Shown: piece by piece, positions 50,900 to 60,490 of the stretch | How positions within the stretch are numbered: the first letter of the stretch is position 1 | Layout of the letters: every line of letters begins with the position of its first letter | Assembly (NCBI GenBank): GCA_016875255.1 | Contig: VGRU01000001.1 | Location: forward strand, 40,922 to 104,921 | Reading direction: 5' to 3' | From: Deltaproteobacteria bacterium | GTDB lineage: Bacteria; Desulfobacterota; BSN033; UBA1163 | Length of the DNA stretch: 64,000 bases | Notes under the pieces: generated by a model | What the model was told of the DNA's origin: nothing | What the model saw: only the letters and a program-made list of their open reading frames with translations | Databases searched by the model: none | Program-made: the position numbers and the translations under genes

Positions 50900-50977
50900 A
50901 TCGGTGCAATCAGAGATTTTTAATTGTATTAAAAATCTCTTTTGAGGTATTGACAATTGATGGAGATTGAGTAAAAT
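50900..50977 (+). promoter_or_regulatory. tRNA-Met promoter with upstream GTGCAATCAGAG module
   Basis: -35 TTGACA (50950-50955), 16-base spacer, -10 TAAAAT (50972-50977). Upstream is GGTGCAATCAGAG and a 13-bp stem AGAGATTTTTAAT / ATTAAAAATCTCT (about 50912-50940), the same arrangement as at 14559 and 23362. Confidence 0.75.
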
Positions 50978-50988
50978 TTGATTTGCTT

Positions 50989-51065
50989 GGCGGTGTAGCT
51001 CAGTCGGTCAGAGCATGCGGCTCATATCCGCAGTGTCCGGGGTTCAAATCCCTGCACCGCCACCA
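50989..51065 (+). tRNA. tRNA-Met (CAT), elongator type
   Basis: 77 bases including an encoded CCA. Acceptor GGCGGTG / CACCGCC, D-arm with AGCTCAGTCGGTCAGAGC, anticodon stem TGCGG / CCGCA with loop CTCATAT (anticodon CAT), T-arm GGGGTTCAAATCCC. The overall form is that of elongator tRNA-Met; a lysidine-modified isoleucine tRNA with CAT is an alternative, but its typical acceptor and anticodon stem differ. The first pair G1-C72 excludes an initiator. Confidence 0.93.
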
Positions 51066-51291
51066 CTCACTCCAACATCTTGCCCTTTGGGGATTTTCAT
51101 TTTGCCTTTTCTGTTTTGGGCCATTTGGGGGCCAGGCAACGGTAATTCGGTTAAGCATTTCTTTTCTCTTTCCTAACTTCTCCCACACGATGATATAGAA
51201 ATTTTCCAAATTTCATTCAGGGTATTCTCTATTTTACAGAACAATAGAATTATGTTAAAAAACCTTACTAGAAATAGGTGTGGGGTTTGTT

Positions 51292-52290
51292 ATGTATCAT
51301 GCGAGCATTATTGGCACGGGGTCTTATGTCCCGGAGCAGGTTCTCACCAACCATCATCTGGAAAAATTAGTTGATACGAGTGACCGGTGGATCATCGAAA
51401 GAACGGGCATCCGGGAACGACGGATCGCCAGAGATGAAGAGACCAATGTGACTATGGGGGCCATAGCTCTTGAGAAGGCGATCCAAAATGCCGGGATCAG
51501 GCAGGAGGAGATCGAAGCACTGGTCGTGGGTACCAATACGACTGATCCTGTGTGGCCTTCTGCCGGAGGTCAGATCGCGGACTGGCTCAATCTTCCGAAA
51601 GACCTGCCTTTCTTCGATGTGCAGGCAGGGTGTACAGGATTTAATTACGCCTTCGCCGTTGCGGAGATGTCCATCAAGGCCGGGCAATATAGAACGGTGG
51701 CTGTGGTCGGGACGGATAAACTGTCCGCGATTACAGACTATCAGGATCGCAACACGTGTGTCCTCTTTGGAGACGGAGCCGGCGCTGTCATAATGAGGCG
51801 ATCCATTCACGAGGGAATCATCCGCTCTCACCTTGGAGGAAACGCCAAGTCGCGTCATCTCCTCATCCTTTCCAAAAAGAACAACACCGGAAATGGATAT
51901 ATCTGGATGGAGGGAAGAAAGGTCTATGTTTTTGCGAAAAGAGTGATGGCTGAAAGCTGTCTTCGTGTCCTCGACCCTTCAGGGACAGCCAGCAAAAAAG
52001 AGCTCCGTCATCTGTTTGACCGGGTGACCAAGATCATCCCCCATCAGGCCAATGCGAGGATCATCATGGCTGCTGCAGAAGATCTTGAGTCGCAGCTTGA
52101 GTTCCATCCAGGTGAGGTAAAAAATAAGATGATTGTGACTATTGAAAAGTATGGGAACAACTCCTGCGCCTCCATTCCGCTCGCGCTGGATCTATCCCTG
52201 CGTGGGGGAAAGCTTAGAAAAGGGGACCTTGTGATCCTCGTTGGGTTCGGGGCTGGCCTGACCTATGCCGCCAACCTGATCAGGTTATAA
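51292..52290 (+). CDS. fabH: 3-oxoacyl-ACP synthase III
   Basis: 332 residues from ATG 51292 (GTG 51280 would add four residues). The catalytic triad is C114 (DVQAGCTGFNYA), H251 (IPHQANARI) and N290 (YGNNSCASIP), matching C112-H244-N274 of E. coli FabH. It starts fatty acid synthesis by condensing acetyl-CoA with malonyl-ACP; GRKVYVFAKRV is a usual region. It stands alone with no other fab genes nearby. Confidence 0.93.
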   Translation: MYHASIIGTGSYVPEQVLTNHHLEKLVDTSDRWIIERTGIRERRIARDEETNVTMGAIALEKAIQNAGIRQEEIEALVVGTNTTDPVWPSAGGQIADWLNLPKDLPFFDVQAGCTGFNYAFAVAEMSIKAGQYRTVAVVGTDKLSAITDYQDRNTCVLFGDGAGAVIMRRSIHEGIIRSHLGGNAKSRHLLILSKKNNTGNGYIWMEGRKVYVFAKRVMAESCLRVLDPSGTASKKELRHLFDRVTKIIPHQANARIIMAAAEDLESQLEFHPGEVKNKMIVTIEKYGNNSCASIPLALDLSLRGGKLRKGDLVILVGFGAGLTYAANLIRL

Positions 52291-52310
52291 CGGATCGGAC
52301 GTCTCCTTAT

Positions 52311-52334
52311 TGAAAACAGTCTTTCCTGTTTTTT
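52311..52334 (+). terminator. likely terminator of fabH
   Basis: AAAACAG-TCTTTC-CTGTTTTTT (52313-52334): seven-pair stem and U-run. Confidence 0.55.
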
Positions 52335-52447
52335 AGACCACTCCCTTCATCTCCATTCAAAGGATATCCTGTTGCTACAGACTTTCGGCAGGGATGATTA
52401 TGTTGGAGCTAAAAAAATAATGACTTTTGAATAGAAAGGGTAAACTT

Positions 52448-53260
52448 TCATGGGCGGCGAGGTTGAGGGTTTAACGTCCATCCCTTCGGTTTGGCGCAAA
52501 ACTGCCTTGCCGCATCCACACGATAAGGAGTCCTCTCAACATCCACAATGACGGTAAAACAGTGATCAAATCGCTTGAATTGATACTGGGTGCGTGGAAA
52601 CATGAGATTGGAAATACCCTGTGGCAAAAGGACGTCATTCAATCGAGTCACGGCCTGTTCGCCATCCAGGATTCGCACATCCGCCCGGACAGGACTTCCC
52701 TCATTTCTTAACGTTGCTTTAAATTGAACCTCCTGCCCCGGAAGGACAGGATCCGGAATGAAATCGAGATCTTCCACCTTTAATGGACCAATACGGCGAG
52801 ATCCCATTGTCCATCCTTGATAACTCCTCTGGACACAAAACTCCTTCGCTAAGTCGATTGACCTCCTTGTTCTTTCAATATCAACGACAAGGGTGAAACA
52901 ATACTCATTTCTTGAGAATCGGTAATTGGTCTGAGGAAAAACGATCCGATTATCTCCGGGACGGAGCCATATGTCATTCGCTTGAGTTACAACCTCATCT
53001 CGGTCCTGAATGAAAAACTGTACCCTTGCCGAATACTGGGAATAATTGGCAACAATGGCCTCAAAGCCCACCCGCTGCCCTTCACGGACAGGATCCGGGA
53101 ACATGGTAAGTTGAATGACTTTCAAATCCGGATGCCGGAGAACTGGTGCCGGCTGGGCAACTGGCTCCCGAGGTCCCGGGTCCATACGGACCTCGGCTAC
53201 ACATCCAATACAAAACGCCACACAAAAAAGAAGGATTCCGAAATTCATGATCGCTTTCAT
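52448..53260 (-). CDS. lipoprotein with two CARDB-like domains
   Basis: 270 residues. Signal ends at CIGC after ILLFCVAF (lipobox C20). The body consists of two related ~95-residue units: DLKVIQLTMFPDPVREGQRVGFEAIVANYSQYSARVQFFIQD... and DLDFIPDPVLPGQEVQFKATLRNEGSPVRADVRILD..., each ending in YCFTLVVDIERTRR / HCFTVIVDVERTPY, then ...FC. This is an internal duplication of a CARDB/Ig-like fold. Function unknown, probably outer-membrane or periplasmic binding. Confidence 0.75.
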   Translation of the reverse strand: MKAIMNFGILLFCVAFCIGCVAEVRMDPGPREPVAQPAPVLRHPDLKVIQLTMFPDPVREGQRVGFEAIVANYSQYSARVQFFIQDRDEVVTQANDIWLRPGDNRIVFPQTNYRFSRNEYCFTLVVDIERTRRSIDLAKEFCVQRSYQGWTMGSRRIGPLKVEDLDFIPDPVLPGQEVQFKATLRNEGSPVRADVRILDGEQAVTRLNDVLLPQGISNLMFPRTQYQFKRFDHCFTVIVDVERTPYRVDAARQFCAKPKGWTLNPQPRRP

Positions 53261-53629
53261 CCTTTTCCCCTTCCCCTTTACCCCTTCAGTAACTCGGATG
53301 GATAAAACCGTATCCTAGAAGTGGTATGGCCTATTTTGATACTGAAAACCATTTTAACCACTTTAAGTCCATATCTCAAGGATAAAAATTCAGAAACCCT
53401 CTTGAGACGCTTCAGGGGAAATGCTATCTTAATACCATCCTGCGAAGATTCACGGTGGCAAGCAACGTTATAAGAAAGACCTTTAATTGAAGAGAGCAAA
53501 TTCTCATTTTTGTAAGATTTGACTTCTTTATATGGAGTCGTAAAACTTTATTAATGGCCGATGTCATTCATGGGCGGTTACATTCTTAGCATCTAAACAG
53601 AAAAGAAAAGGATTGATGAAGGAGGCTTC
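53261..53629. other. 369-base gap, nothing recognised
   Basis: No gene, RNA or clear repeat. A weak TTGACT (53518-53523) / TAAAAC pair might be the promoter of the oxidoreductase. A short antisense ORF (53278-53499) has no family likeness. Confidence 0.3.
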
Positions 53630-55636
53630 TTGACTCGCAAAATCAAAAGGTCCGTCTGCCCTTATGATTGTCCGGATGCCTGCGGCCTTCTGGTCGAGGT
53701 GGCTGATGGAAGAGCCGTTCAAGTGAACGGCGATCCTGATCATCCTTTTACAAGGGGCACCCTCTGCCCGAAGATGAATCACTATCAGGACACAGTCCAC
53801 TCGCCTCTCCGCCTGACCCATCCCCTTCTCCGGATAGGAGAAAAAGGTTCGGGTCTATTTCAACCCATTTCCTGGGGAGAAGCGATTGAGCGGATTACCC
53901 ATCGCTGGCAGGAAATCATCAAACACTCCGGAGCAGAGGCTATCCTGCCCTACTCCTACGCCGGGACCATGGGCCTGATCCATAGAAATGCCGGCCATCC
54001 TTTCTTTTACCGAATGGGAGCTTCCCGTTTGGAGCGCACCATCTGCTCCCCTGCAAAGGAAGCAGGCTGGAAAGCGGTGATGGGAAATACCCCTGCTCCC
54101 CATCCTGACGAGGTGGCTGAGAGCGATCTCGTCATCTTATGGGGAATCAATGCCATCGCGACCAATATCCATTTTCTCCATGGGGTGAAAAAAGCGCGAA
54201 GAAAAGGAGTCCCGGTCTGGCTGATTGATACTTACAAGAACCTTACTTCTACGGTCGTGGATCAAACCTATATCGTACGGCCGGGCAGTGATGGAGCGCT
54301 CGCCCTTGGCTTGATGCACCTTCTGGTACGACACGGCCTCATCGACAATGATTTCTTGACCGCTTATGTGCAGGGCTTTGAAGAATTGAAGGAAAAAATT
54401 CTTCCAGACTATCCACCCGAAAAGGTGAGCCACCTGACAGGCTTGCCCCCCGACACTCTCGAATCAATGGCGAAAGCCTATGGCAGGGCAAAAAAACCCT
54501 TTATCCGTATGGGAAGTGGTCTTTCCCGGTATGGAAATGGGGCAATGTCCACACGCACCATTGCCTGCCTGCCTGCCCTTGTGGGTGCTTACGGAAAAAA
54601 CGGGGCGGGATGTTTAACAGGCACCAGCACTGCAGATGCTTTTGCCATGGATCAGGTCTTTCGAGAAGATTTCATGAAAGGGAAGACCCGCATCGTCAAT
54701 ATGAACCAGATCGGTTCGGCTTTGAATGAATTGAAGGACCCATCCATTGAAAGTCTCTATGTCTATAGCTCCAACCCTGCGGCAGTGGCTCCAGACCAGA
54801 ATCAGGTTTTAAAGGGTCTGGCAAGGGAGGATCTCTTCACCGTGGTTCATGAGCGGTTTCTGACGGATACAGCTCGTTATGCGGATCTGGTACTTCCTGC
54901 CACCTCCTCTCTCGAACAGAGCGACCTCTACCGTTCCTATGGCACCTACTGCATCCAGCGTGCAAAAGCGATTATCCCTCCGATCGGAGAGAGCAAGTCG
55001 AACTGGGAGGTCTTCAGTCTTCTTGCCCGGGCAATGGGATTTGAGGAACCTTTCTTCAGTCAAACGGCCGATGACCTCATTGACCATCTGCTTTCCATCC
55101 CAGCTCCAATGAGGGATGGTATCGACCGGAAAGCCTTCATTGCAGGAAAGGCAGTGGAACTTCCTCTGCCCGGGGATGCGCGAACTAAATTCAGGACTCC
55201 TTCGGGAAAGATCGAAATCCTCAATCCGGCTGAACCCCATCCGCTTCCCATCTACATACCCCCTTACCGGGGCAATGATCCTTTCTGTTTGATGGCCGCT
55301 CCGAGTTTCTATGCCTTAAACTCCTCCTTTCGTGAAAGAAAAGACCTCCTGCAGAAAGAGAGAAAGATGCTCCTCAAAATGAATCCTTCTGATGCGGAGA
55401 CAAAAGGCTTGAAAGAGGGAGAGCCTGTGATCGCTTTTAATGCATTAGGAGAGGTCTCTTTCATATTAAGAGTCACTCCTGAAGTTCCTCAGGGTGCTGT
55501 GGTCGCAGAGGGGATCTGGTGGCTGAAACATGCCCCGGGTCCACGCTCCGTCAATGCACTGACCTCCCAGCGTTTAACAGATCGGGCCCGCGGAAGTACC
55601 TTCTACGACAATACCGTCGATGTAAGACACGCTTGA
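53630..55636 (+). CDS. molybdopterin-dependent oxidoreductase (bis-MGD, 4Fe-4S)
   Basis: 668 residues from TTG 53630 (AAGGAGG four bases before). N-terminal [4Fe-4S] set: SVCPYDCPDACG ... GTLCPKMNHY. Then the DMSO-reductase fold: SWGEAIERITHRW, YSYAGTMG, ILWGINAIATNIH, YLDTYKNLT-type (LIDTYKNLTS), TSSLEQSDLYRSYGTYC and a C-terminal molydop-binding domain (NPSDAETKGLKEGEPVIAFNALGE). No Cys/Sec/Ser ligand site can be assigned safely. There is no Tat signal, so it is probably cytoplasmic. Substrate unknown; the MFS transporter downstream may move it. Confidence 0.88.
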   Translation: MTRKIKRSVCPYDCPDACGLLVEVADGRAVQVNGDPDHPFTRGTLCPKMNHYQDTVHSPLRLTHPLLRIGEKGSGLFQPISWGEAIERITHRWQEIIKHSGAEAILPYSYAGTMGLIHRNAGHPFFYRMGASRLERTICSPAKEAGWKAVMGNTPAPHPDEVAESDLVILWGINAIATNIHFLHGVKKARRKGVPVWLIDTYKNLTSTVVDQTYIVRPGSDGALALGLMHLLVRHGLIDNDFLTAYVQGFEELKEKILPDYPPEKVSHLTGLPPDTLESMAKAYGRAKKPFIRMGSGLSRYGNGAMSTRTIACLPALVGAYGKNGAGCLTGTSTADAFAMDQVFREDFMKGKTRIVNMNQIGSALNELKDPSIESLYVYSSNPAAVAPDQNQVLKGLAREDLFTVVHERFLTDTARYADLVLPATSSLEQSDLYRSYGTYCIQRAKAIIPPIGESKSNWEVFSLLARAMGFEEPFFSQTADDLIDHLLSIPAPMRDGIDRKAFIAGKAVELPLPGDARTKFRTPSGKIEILNPAEPHPLPIYIPPYRGNDPFCLMAAPSFYALNSSFRERKDLLQKERKMLLKMNPSDAETKGLKEGEPVIAFNALGEVSFILRVTPEVPQGAVVAEGIWWLKHAPGPRSVNALTSQRLTDRARGSTFYDNTVDVRHA

Positions 55637-55709
55637 ATATTTTTGGACAATGAAAGAACCTGCATAGGGCCCCTACTTCCTACCGCCCTATCCCCGGAGA
55701 AAAACATCC

Positions 55710-56996
55710 ATGGACAACTCAGGTTGTGTTGAAGCAAAAGTGAAAGGACGGTCTCTTCCCGCCTACGGGATGATCGGGCTTTTTATTTTCGCCAACACCA
55801 TGATCTGTTATTTCGACCGGGTCAATTTCTCCGTGGCAGCGCCAACGCTCATGAAACTCTTCCGATGGGATATGGGCATCATGGGCCTGGCCATGTCCAT
55901 GTTCGGAGTCGGGTATATCCTCACGCAGATTCCTGCAGGACTCCTTAGCGACCGTTTCGGCGGAAGGAGAGTTCTTGCAGCCGGAAGCATGGGGTGGTCC
56001 TTGTTTACGGTATTGACGCCGTATGCTACTACTCCATTCTTAATGTATCTGGTCAGGGGAATGCTCGGCCTCGCTGAAGGCTTAAATTTTCCTGGATCAA
56101 CCAGCGTTCTCTCAAAGTGGGTGCCCCGAAAGGCAAGGGCTCGAATTCAAGGCCTAAACCTTTCAGGGGTTGCCGCCGGGCCCTTGATTGCTACACCTTT
56201 GACCTTATGGATCATGACGATGCTTGGCTTGAAGGCCATGTTCTTCTTCTATGGCATTCTGGGCTTCCTGTGGACGGCTGCCTGGTTATTCTACAGCACT
56301 GAAAATCCTGCTGACCACAAGGGCATGAGTAAAGAAGACCTGAGAGAGATTGAAGCAGGCCAGGTCGCAGAGGCTACTGTGTCCGTCGGGGATGCTCCGG
56401 TGCGTTCGAAAGCGGTATGGGGGCTTGCCACTGCCTATTTTTGTTTTACCTATACCTGGTGGCTGTTCCTCAACTGGCTGCCAACCTATCTTGTTCAGGC
56501 GCGCGGTTACACCACGATCAAAATGGGGTTCTTTGCCTCCCTGCCCTGGCTGGCGGCACTGATCAGTACGAATGGAGCAGGCTGGATTTCGGATGCTCTG
56601 GTGAAGAAGGGTTTTTCAACCGGCAAAGCAAGGCGAACCCTGATCTATACTGGAGCGCCAGCCATGGCTGTCTGTTTATGGCTTGTAACCCAGGCAGGGA
56701 ATGCCGAAGTGGCCGTAGGGCTGATCACTTTAACCATCTCCCTCGCAGGTATAAACTTCCCAGCCTTCTGGAGTCTGCCCATGGACATGAATGTGCGAAA
56801 GGCAGGGTTCATTACGGGGATGATGAATACAGGAAGCGCACTTGCTTCGATTATTGCGCCGGGCGTAACCGGCTATGTGGCCATGTGGTTTGGCTGGACC
56901 GCTGCCCTCGGGCTCGGCTCAATCCTTGCATTGCTCTCCGCAATCATCATGTACCTCACCGTGCCCAAACCCACATCAAACCAGCATAGAACTTAA
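55710..56996 (+). CDS. MFS transporter, anion/sugar-acid symporter type
   Basis: 428 residues, twelve predicted helices. N-terminal FANTMICYFDRVNFSVAAPTLMKLF, the loop 2-3 signature GLLSDRFGGRRVLAAG and LAEGLNFPGSTSVLSKWVPRKARARIQGL match the ACS (ExuT/GudP-like) group that imports organic acids with protons or sodium. TGMMNTGSALASIIAPGVTGYV is helix 11. It follows the molybdopterin enzyme by 74 bases, likely the same unit. Confidence 0.9.
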   Translation: MDNSGCVEAKVKGRSLPAYGMIGLFIFANTMICYFDRVNFSVAAPTLMKLFRWDMGIMGLAMSMFGVGYILTQIPAGLLSDRFGGRRVLAAGSMGWSLFTVLTPYATTPFLMYLVRGMLGLAEGLNFPGSTSVLSKWVPRKARARIQGLNLSGVAAGPLIATPLTLWIMTMLGLKAMFFFYGILGFLWTAAWLFYSTENPADHKGMSKEDLREIEAGQVAEATVSVGDAPVRSKAVWGLATAYFCFTYTWWLFLNWLPTYLVQARGYTTIKMGFFASLPWLAALISTNGAGWISDALVKKGFSTGKARRTLIYTGAPAMAVCLWLVTQAGNAEVAVGLITLTISLAGINFPAFWSLPMDMNVRKAGFITGMMNTGSALASIIAPGVTGYVAMWFGWTAALGLGSILALLSAIIMYLTVPKPTSNQHRT

Positions 56997-57010
56997 GGGT
57001 TCCTCTAAAA

Positions 57011-57081
57011 ATGTCATTCCTGCGATAGCAGGAATCCAGAATACTTCGAAATAACTGGACTCCCGCTTTCGCGGGAGTGAC
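57011..57081. repeat. TCCTGCGATAGCAGGA / TCCCGCTTTCGCGGGA repeat
   Basis: Two hairpins, TCCTGC-GATA-GCAGGA (about 57017-57032) and TCCCGC-TTTC-GCGGGA (about 57061-57076), in GTCAT...GTGAC frames, facing each other. It can serve as a bidirectional terminator for the convergent genes. Confidence 0.75.
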
Positions 57082-57113
57082 GAATTCGGAATTATTAGAG
57101 GTTTCCTTAATTC

Positions 57114-58811
57114 TCACCGGGCAGTCTTAAGAGTTTCTTCTTCTCGAAGGGCACGGCGGAGAATTTTTCCGATCATGCTTTTAGGCAACTCAGCGCGAAA
57201 TTCAACCTCGGATGGAACCTTGTAAGGAGTGAGACGCTCTTTGAAGTAGGCGATGAACTCTTCCTGCGTCGCCACTTCACCCTCCTTGAGGACGACATAG
57301 ACCTTGATGCGCTCTCCTTTTTTCGGATCGGGGATCCCGATGGTGATGCCTTCCTTGACTTTGGGATGTTGATAGATCAACTCATCAATCTCGCGAGGAA
57401 AGACATTGAATCCGCTGACGATGATGAGATCCTTTTTGCGGTCCGTGATATAGAAGTAACCGTCCTGGTCGATGTAGCCAATATCGCCCGTATAAAGCCA
57501 GCCATCCACAATGGTCTTCCGAGTCTCTTCAGGATTATTGTAATAGCCGAGCATCACCGATGGACTTCTGAGAACGATCTCCCCCAGCTCGCCCGGAGGG
57601 AGATCATGCCCGTCGTCGATGCTGACGATTTTCACATCCACGTCAGGAAACGGGAGACCAATGCTGCCGACTTTGTGCATCCCATGGTAGGGATTTGACA
57701 TGATGGCTGTGGTCGACTCAGTAAGGCCATAACCTTCGATCATTCGTCCCCCTGTTTTTTTCTCAAACTCATCCTTAATGGCATGGGTCAGGGGCGCCGC
57801 GCCAACAAAGATTCCCCGCAGGCTACTGAAATCGTAGCGCTCAATATTCGGCAGGTTGCTCAACTGTACGAATAACGCTGGTACACCGATAAAAAAAGAA
57901 GGCTTGTACTTCTGGATGGCTTTAGCCACTCCTTTTGCGCTGAAACGTGGCAACAAAAATATCTCGCCTCCTAACTGTACTGCAGAATTCATAATGACGC
58001 TCATGCCATAACCGTGAAAGAATGGAATGACCGCCAGCACCCCCTGCTCGTCTGTGAGAGCTCCCCATGTGGTGATTTGATGAGCATTAGAGACCAGATT
58101 ATATTGAGAGAGCATGATCCCTTTGGCAACACCTGTGGTCCCACCACTGTAGATCACCACAGACATCTCATCAATCGGAACCGGATCTGGATGCCAGCCT
58201 TGCGGAGGTGCTGCTTTGAGCAACTCTTTGAAATCCACTACACCTGAGCCGCTCACCCTGCGCATAAGCTTCCACTCCAGGAAACCTTGAATCAGATTGA
58301 GCGGGAATGGAAGAAAGTCAGCAAGGCGACTGCAGACGATGTGTTTTAAAGGCGTCTTCCCTTCCAGCGCTGCCACTTTTTCTAAAAAGAGTGGTATGGT
58401 GATGAGAACCTCTGCCCCTGAATCCGTCAGGAAGAATGTAAGTTCGCGCTCAACAGAGAGAGGATTCAATGGAACGACCACTGCCCCTGCTTTCAGGAGG
58501 CCGTAATAGGTGATCAGAAACTGTGGAGAGTTGGGCAGCATTAAAATCACCCTGTCTCTTTTCTTTACGCCCAGACGACGAATGTTTGAGGCAAACCGAT
58601 CGGACAGATCTTTGATCTGTTGGTAGGTAAGCTGTTTGCCGAAAAAGTTTGTACATGGAGTAGTAGGGTTCTTAGCAGCGGTCTGGTCTAAAAGGGAATG
58701 GAGGGGGATGCGGGGATAGGTCAGGTGGTGGGGAACTTCAGGATCATAATGCTTAAACCACGGACGAGACTCTGGAACGTCGGTTACCCATCGGTCATTG
58801 TGTAATACCAT
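57114..58811 (-). CDS. long-chain acyl-CoA synthetase (AMP-forming)
   Basis: 565 residues, FadD-like. AMP-binding motif VIYSGGTTGVAKGIMLSQYN (P-loop-like, usually SSGTTG), GYGLTESTT and TGDIGYIDQDGYFYITDRKKDLIIVSGFNVFPREID, then the catalytic lysine motif PKSMIGKILRRALREEE. It activates fatty or aromatic acids with CoA. It overlaps the THUMP methylase by 17 bases. With the acyl-CoA dehydrogenase upstream it suggests a fatty acid oxidation set. Confidence 0.93.
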   Translation of the reverse strand: MVLHNDRWVTDVPESRPWFKHYDPEVPHHLTYPRIPLHSLLDQTAAKNPTTPCTNFFGKQLTYQQIKDLSDRFASNIRRLGVKKRDRVILMLPNSPQFLITYYGLLKAGAVVVPLNPLSVERELTFFLTDSGAEVLITIPLFLEKVAALEGKTPLKHIVCSRLADFLPFPLNLIQGFLEWKLMRRVSGSGVVDFKELLKAAPPQGWHPDPVPIDEMSVVIYSGGTTGVAKGIMLSQYNLVSNAHQITTWGALTDEQGVLAVIPFFHGYGMSVIMNSAVQLGGEIFLLPRFSAKGVAKAIQKYKPSFFIGVPALFVQLSNLPNIERYDFSSLRGIFVGAAPLTHAIKDEFEKKTGGRMIEGYGLTESTTAIMSNPYHGMHKVGSIGLPFPDVDVKIVSIDDGHDLPPGELGEIVLRSPSVMLGYYNNPEETRKTIVDGWLYTGDIGYIDQDGYFYITDRKKDLIIVSGFNVFPREIDELIYQHPKVKEGITIGIPDPKKGERIKVYVVLKEGEVATQEEFIAYFKERLTPYKVPSEVEFRAELPKSMIGKILRRALREEETLKTAR

Positions 58812-60363
58812 CGTTCGTCTCCTCTCTCAGCTGTTTGAGATACATTTCGAGATGGCCATTGAAACCGCCAAGATCAACGACCTTCCGGTACTTCAATTTA
58901 AGGATTGAATCAGTGGGTTCGATGCGCAATGGATTGGCAAAGATAAGCCGTCCACCATGTTTCAGGGTGACAGCAGCAACCTTAAAAAGATCCCCGATTA
59001 ACTCACGCATGTTATGGACGCGAGTTCGCCTTCCCATGGGCGGGTTGGTGATGATGAGGGAAACGCGTTTCGGTCCCAGTCCTTCAATCCTTGCATAGTC
59101 GCGGAAGTCACAACAAACAAGCTTCAATGGGAAGGCCCTCACCTTAGCGGCAGAGAAGTTTTTTTGACATACGGCAATAGCCTCAGGATTGATATCCGTT
59201 CCATACATACTTCGTATGCCACCCATCAATGCCCTTTCGATCAACTCCAGACCCGATCCACAAAAAGGGTCCCAGACGATCTCATTTCCTCCTCTTCCGC
59301 CTAAACGGGCCATCGAGGCAGCCAAGGGAGGATGGGAAGCCACACGGATATCGTTTTCACGGTAAGTAAATCGTGGATCCGGTGTCAACTTCGGCCGTAA
59401 TTCTACAGAGAAACCATGCCTTGTGGGAAGAAGATCCATTGACCAGGGAGCGCGTTGCGGGTCGTTGAGAAGGTCGGGGGACATGGCATAAACCTGATTC
59501 GCCAGAAGACGCACAGCGCCTCTCTGGTGTCCCTTCGAAGTAAACTCCAGACGGTAGCGAATCGACCCTTCTGTGAAAGCCCCCAGAACAGCGCGCGATA
59601 AAGGGGACGCCATGACAGAAGCCAGAGCATGGCTGTTTTTTGTCGGGTCTGTCCCCCTAACATGGCCAAGGAAAAAGCCAACCGTGGCAAAACATCTCAG
59701 TTTATAAATGTCTGCGAGTGAGAAAGACGCTACCGGACGGATGGCCACCAGGCCGCTCTGCACTTCAACGATACGGAACCTCCTACCTTTTGCGATATGC
59801 TCTTTCACTTCATCGCTGACAATCTCCTCCAGCCCTTTTCGGCAGTGCAAATGGATCCTCAGACGGGGCACATTGGAGAGGAGATGGTCCATCCGAATGA
59901 TACTGGGTGCTTCCTTACGTGCCACACTGGCTTTCACCTTCTGTTCGGTTAACGGCAGGAAAGCAGTGGCTCCATTCACGACGTTCAATGTGGCTTTTCC
60001 ACCGATCTTTTCCAGGGCCTTTCCCAGGAATTGCTTCTCCCGTTCGACAGTGGTCGTCCGCAACAGGGAGAGCAGCGCCTTTTCCTCGCTCGTGCCGGCA
60101 CCAAGCTTTGGCAGAGCTGTCATGGCATAGCGTCTCACCTTCTCACTCGGATCCTCCAAAAGACGAACAAGCCATGACCTCACTTCAGCCTTCTGTTTTG
60201 CCGTGCCGGATTCGGAGAAGACCGTGCCTACGGCACGAATGACCGCCACCCGCTTGATCCGCTCCTCAGGAGGAGAACGATCAAACCGCGCGGTTTCATC
60301 GTTCCATAATGTTTCACGCGATAAGACGCGTAACTTGCGATAAAGTTCTTTGTCGGTTTTCAT
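58795..60363 (-). CDS. THUMP-type RNA methyltransferase with HEAT-like N-terminus
   Basis: 522 residues. The first ~135 residues are helical HEAT/armadillo-like repeats (SEKVRRYAMTALPKLG, LLSLLRTTTVEREKQFLGKALEKIGG). Then a THUMP region (RIHLHCRKGLEEIVSDEVKEHI) and a UPF0020 methylase with WDPFCGSGLELIERAL (SAM motif I) and ITNPPMGRRTRVHNM (motif IV, NPPM-G). This matches RlmL/Trm11-like enzymes that make m2G in tRNA or rRNA, but the HEAT part is unusual. The neighbouring acyl-CoA genes give no functional clue. Confidence 0.85.
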   Translation of the reverse strand: MKTDKELYRKLRVLSRETLWNDETARFDRSPPEERIKRVAVIRAVGTVFSESGTAKQKAEVRSWLVRLLEDPSEKVRRYAMTALPKLGAGTSEEKALLSLLRTTTVEREKQFLGKALEKIGGKATLNVVNGATAFLPLTEQKVKASVARKEAPSIIRMDHLLSNVPRLRIHLHCRKGLEEIVSDEVKEHIAKGRRFRIVEVQSGLVAIRPVASFSLADIYKLRCFATVGFFLGHVRGTDPTKNSHALASVMASPLSRAVLGAFTEGSIRYRLEFTSKGHQRGAVRLLANQVYAMSPDLLNDPQRAPWSMDLLPTRHGFSVELRPKLTPDPRFTYRENDIRVASHPPLAASMARLGGRGGNEIVWDPFCGSGLELIERALMGGIRSMYGTDINPEAIAVCQKNFSAAKVRAFPLKLVCCDFRDYARIEGLGPKRVSLIITNPPMGRRTRVHNMRELIGDLFKVAAVTLKHGGRLIFANPLRIEPTDSILKLKYRKVVDLGGFNGHLEMYLKQLREETNDGITQ

Positions 60364-60490
60364 GGGTGAATCAATACAGAGGGTGTTCTACAGTCAATAC
60401 CCAAAAAACAGAAACGAAAGCAGCCTTGTTCTATGCTCCGGGTTTTAACTCCTTCGATAACCCCAAACACCCCTGGTCGCTCTTCCCTGG

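Noticed and set aside
50989..51065. tRNA-Ile2 (lysidine) or initiator tRNA
   Set aside because: G1-C72 excludes an initiator; the stems look like elongator tRNA-Met rather than the isoleucine type. The TilS substrate tRNA is probably elsewhere.
53278..53499. Possible 73-codon gene in the gap before the oxidoreductase
   Set aside because: No ribosome site, no recognisable motif, no conserved pattern.
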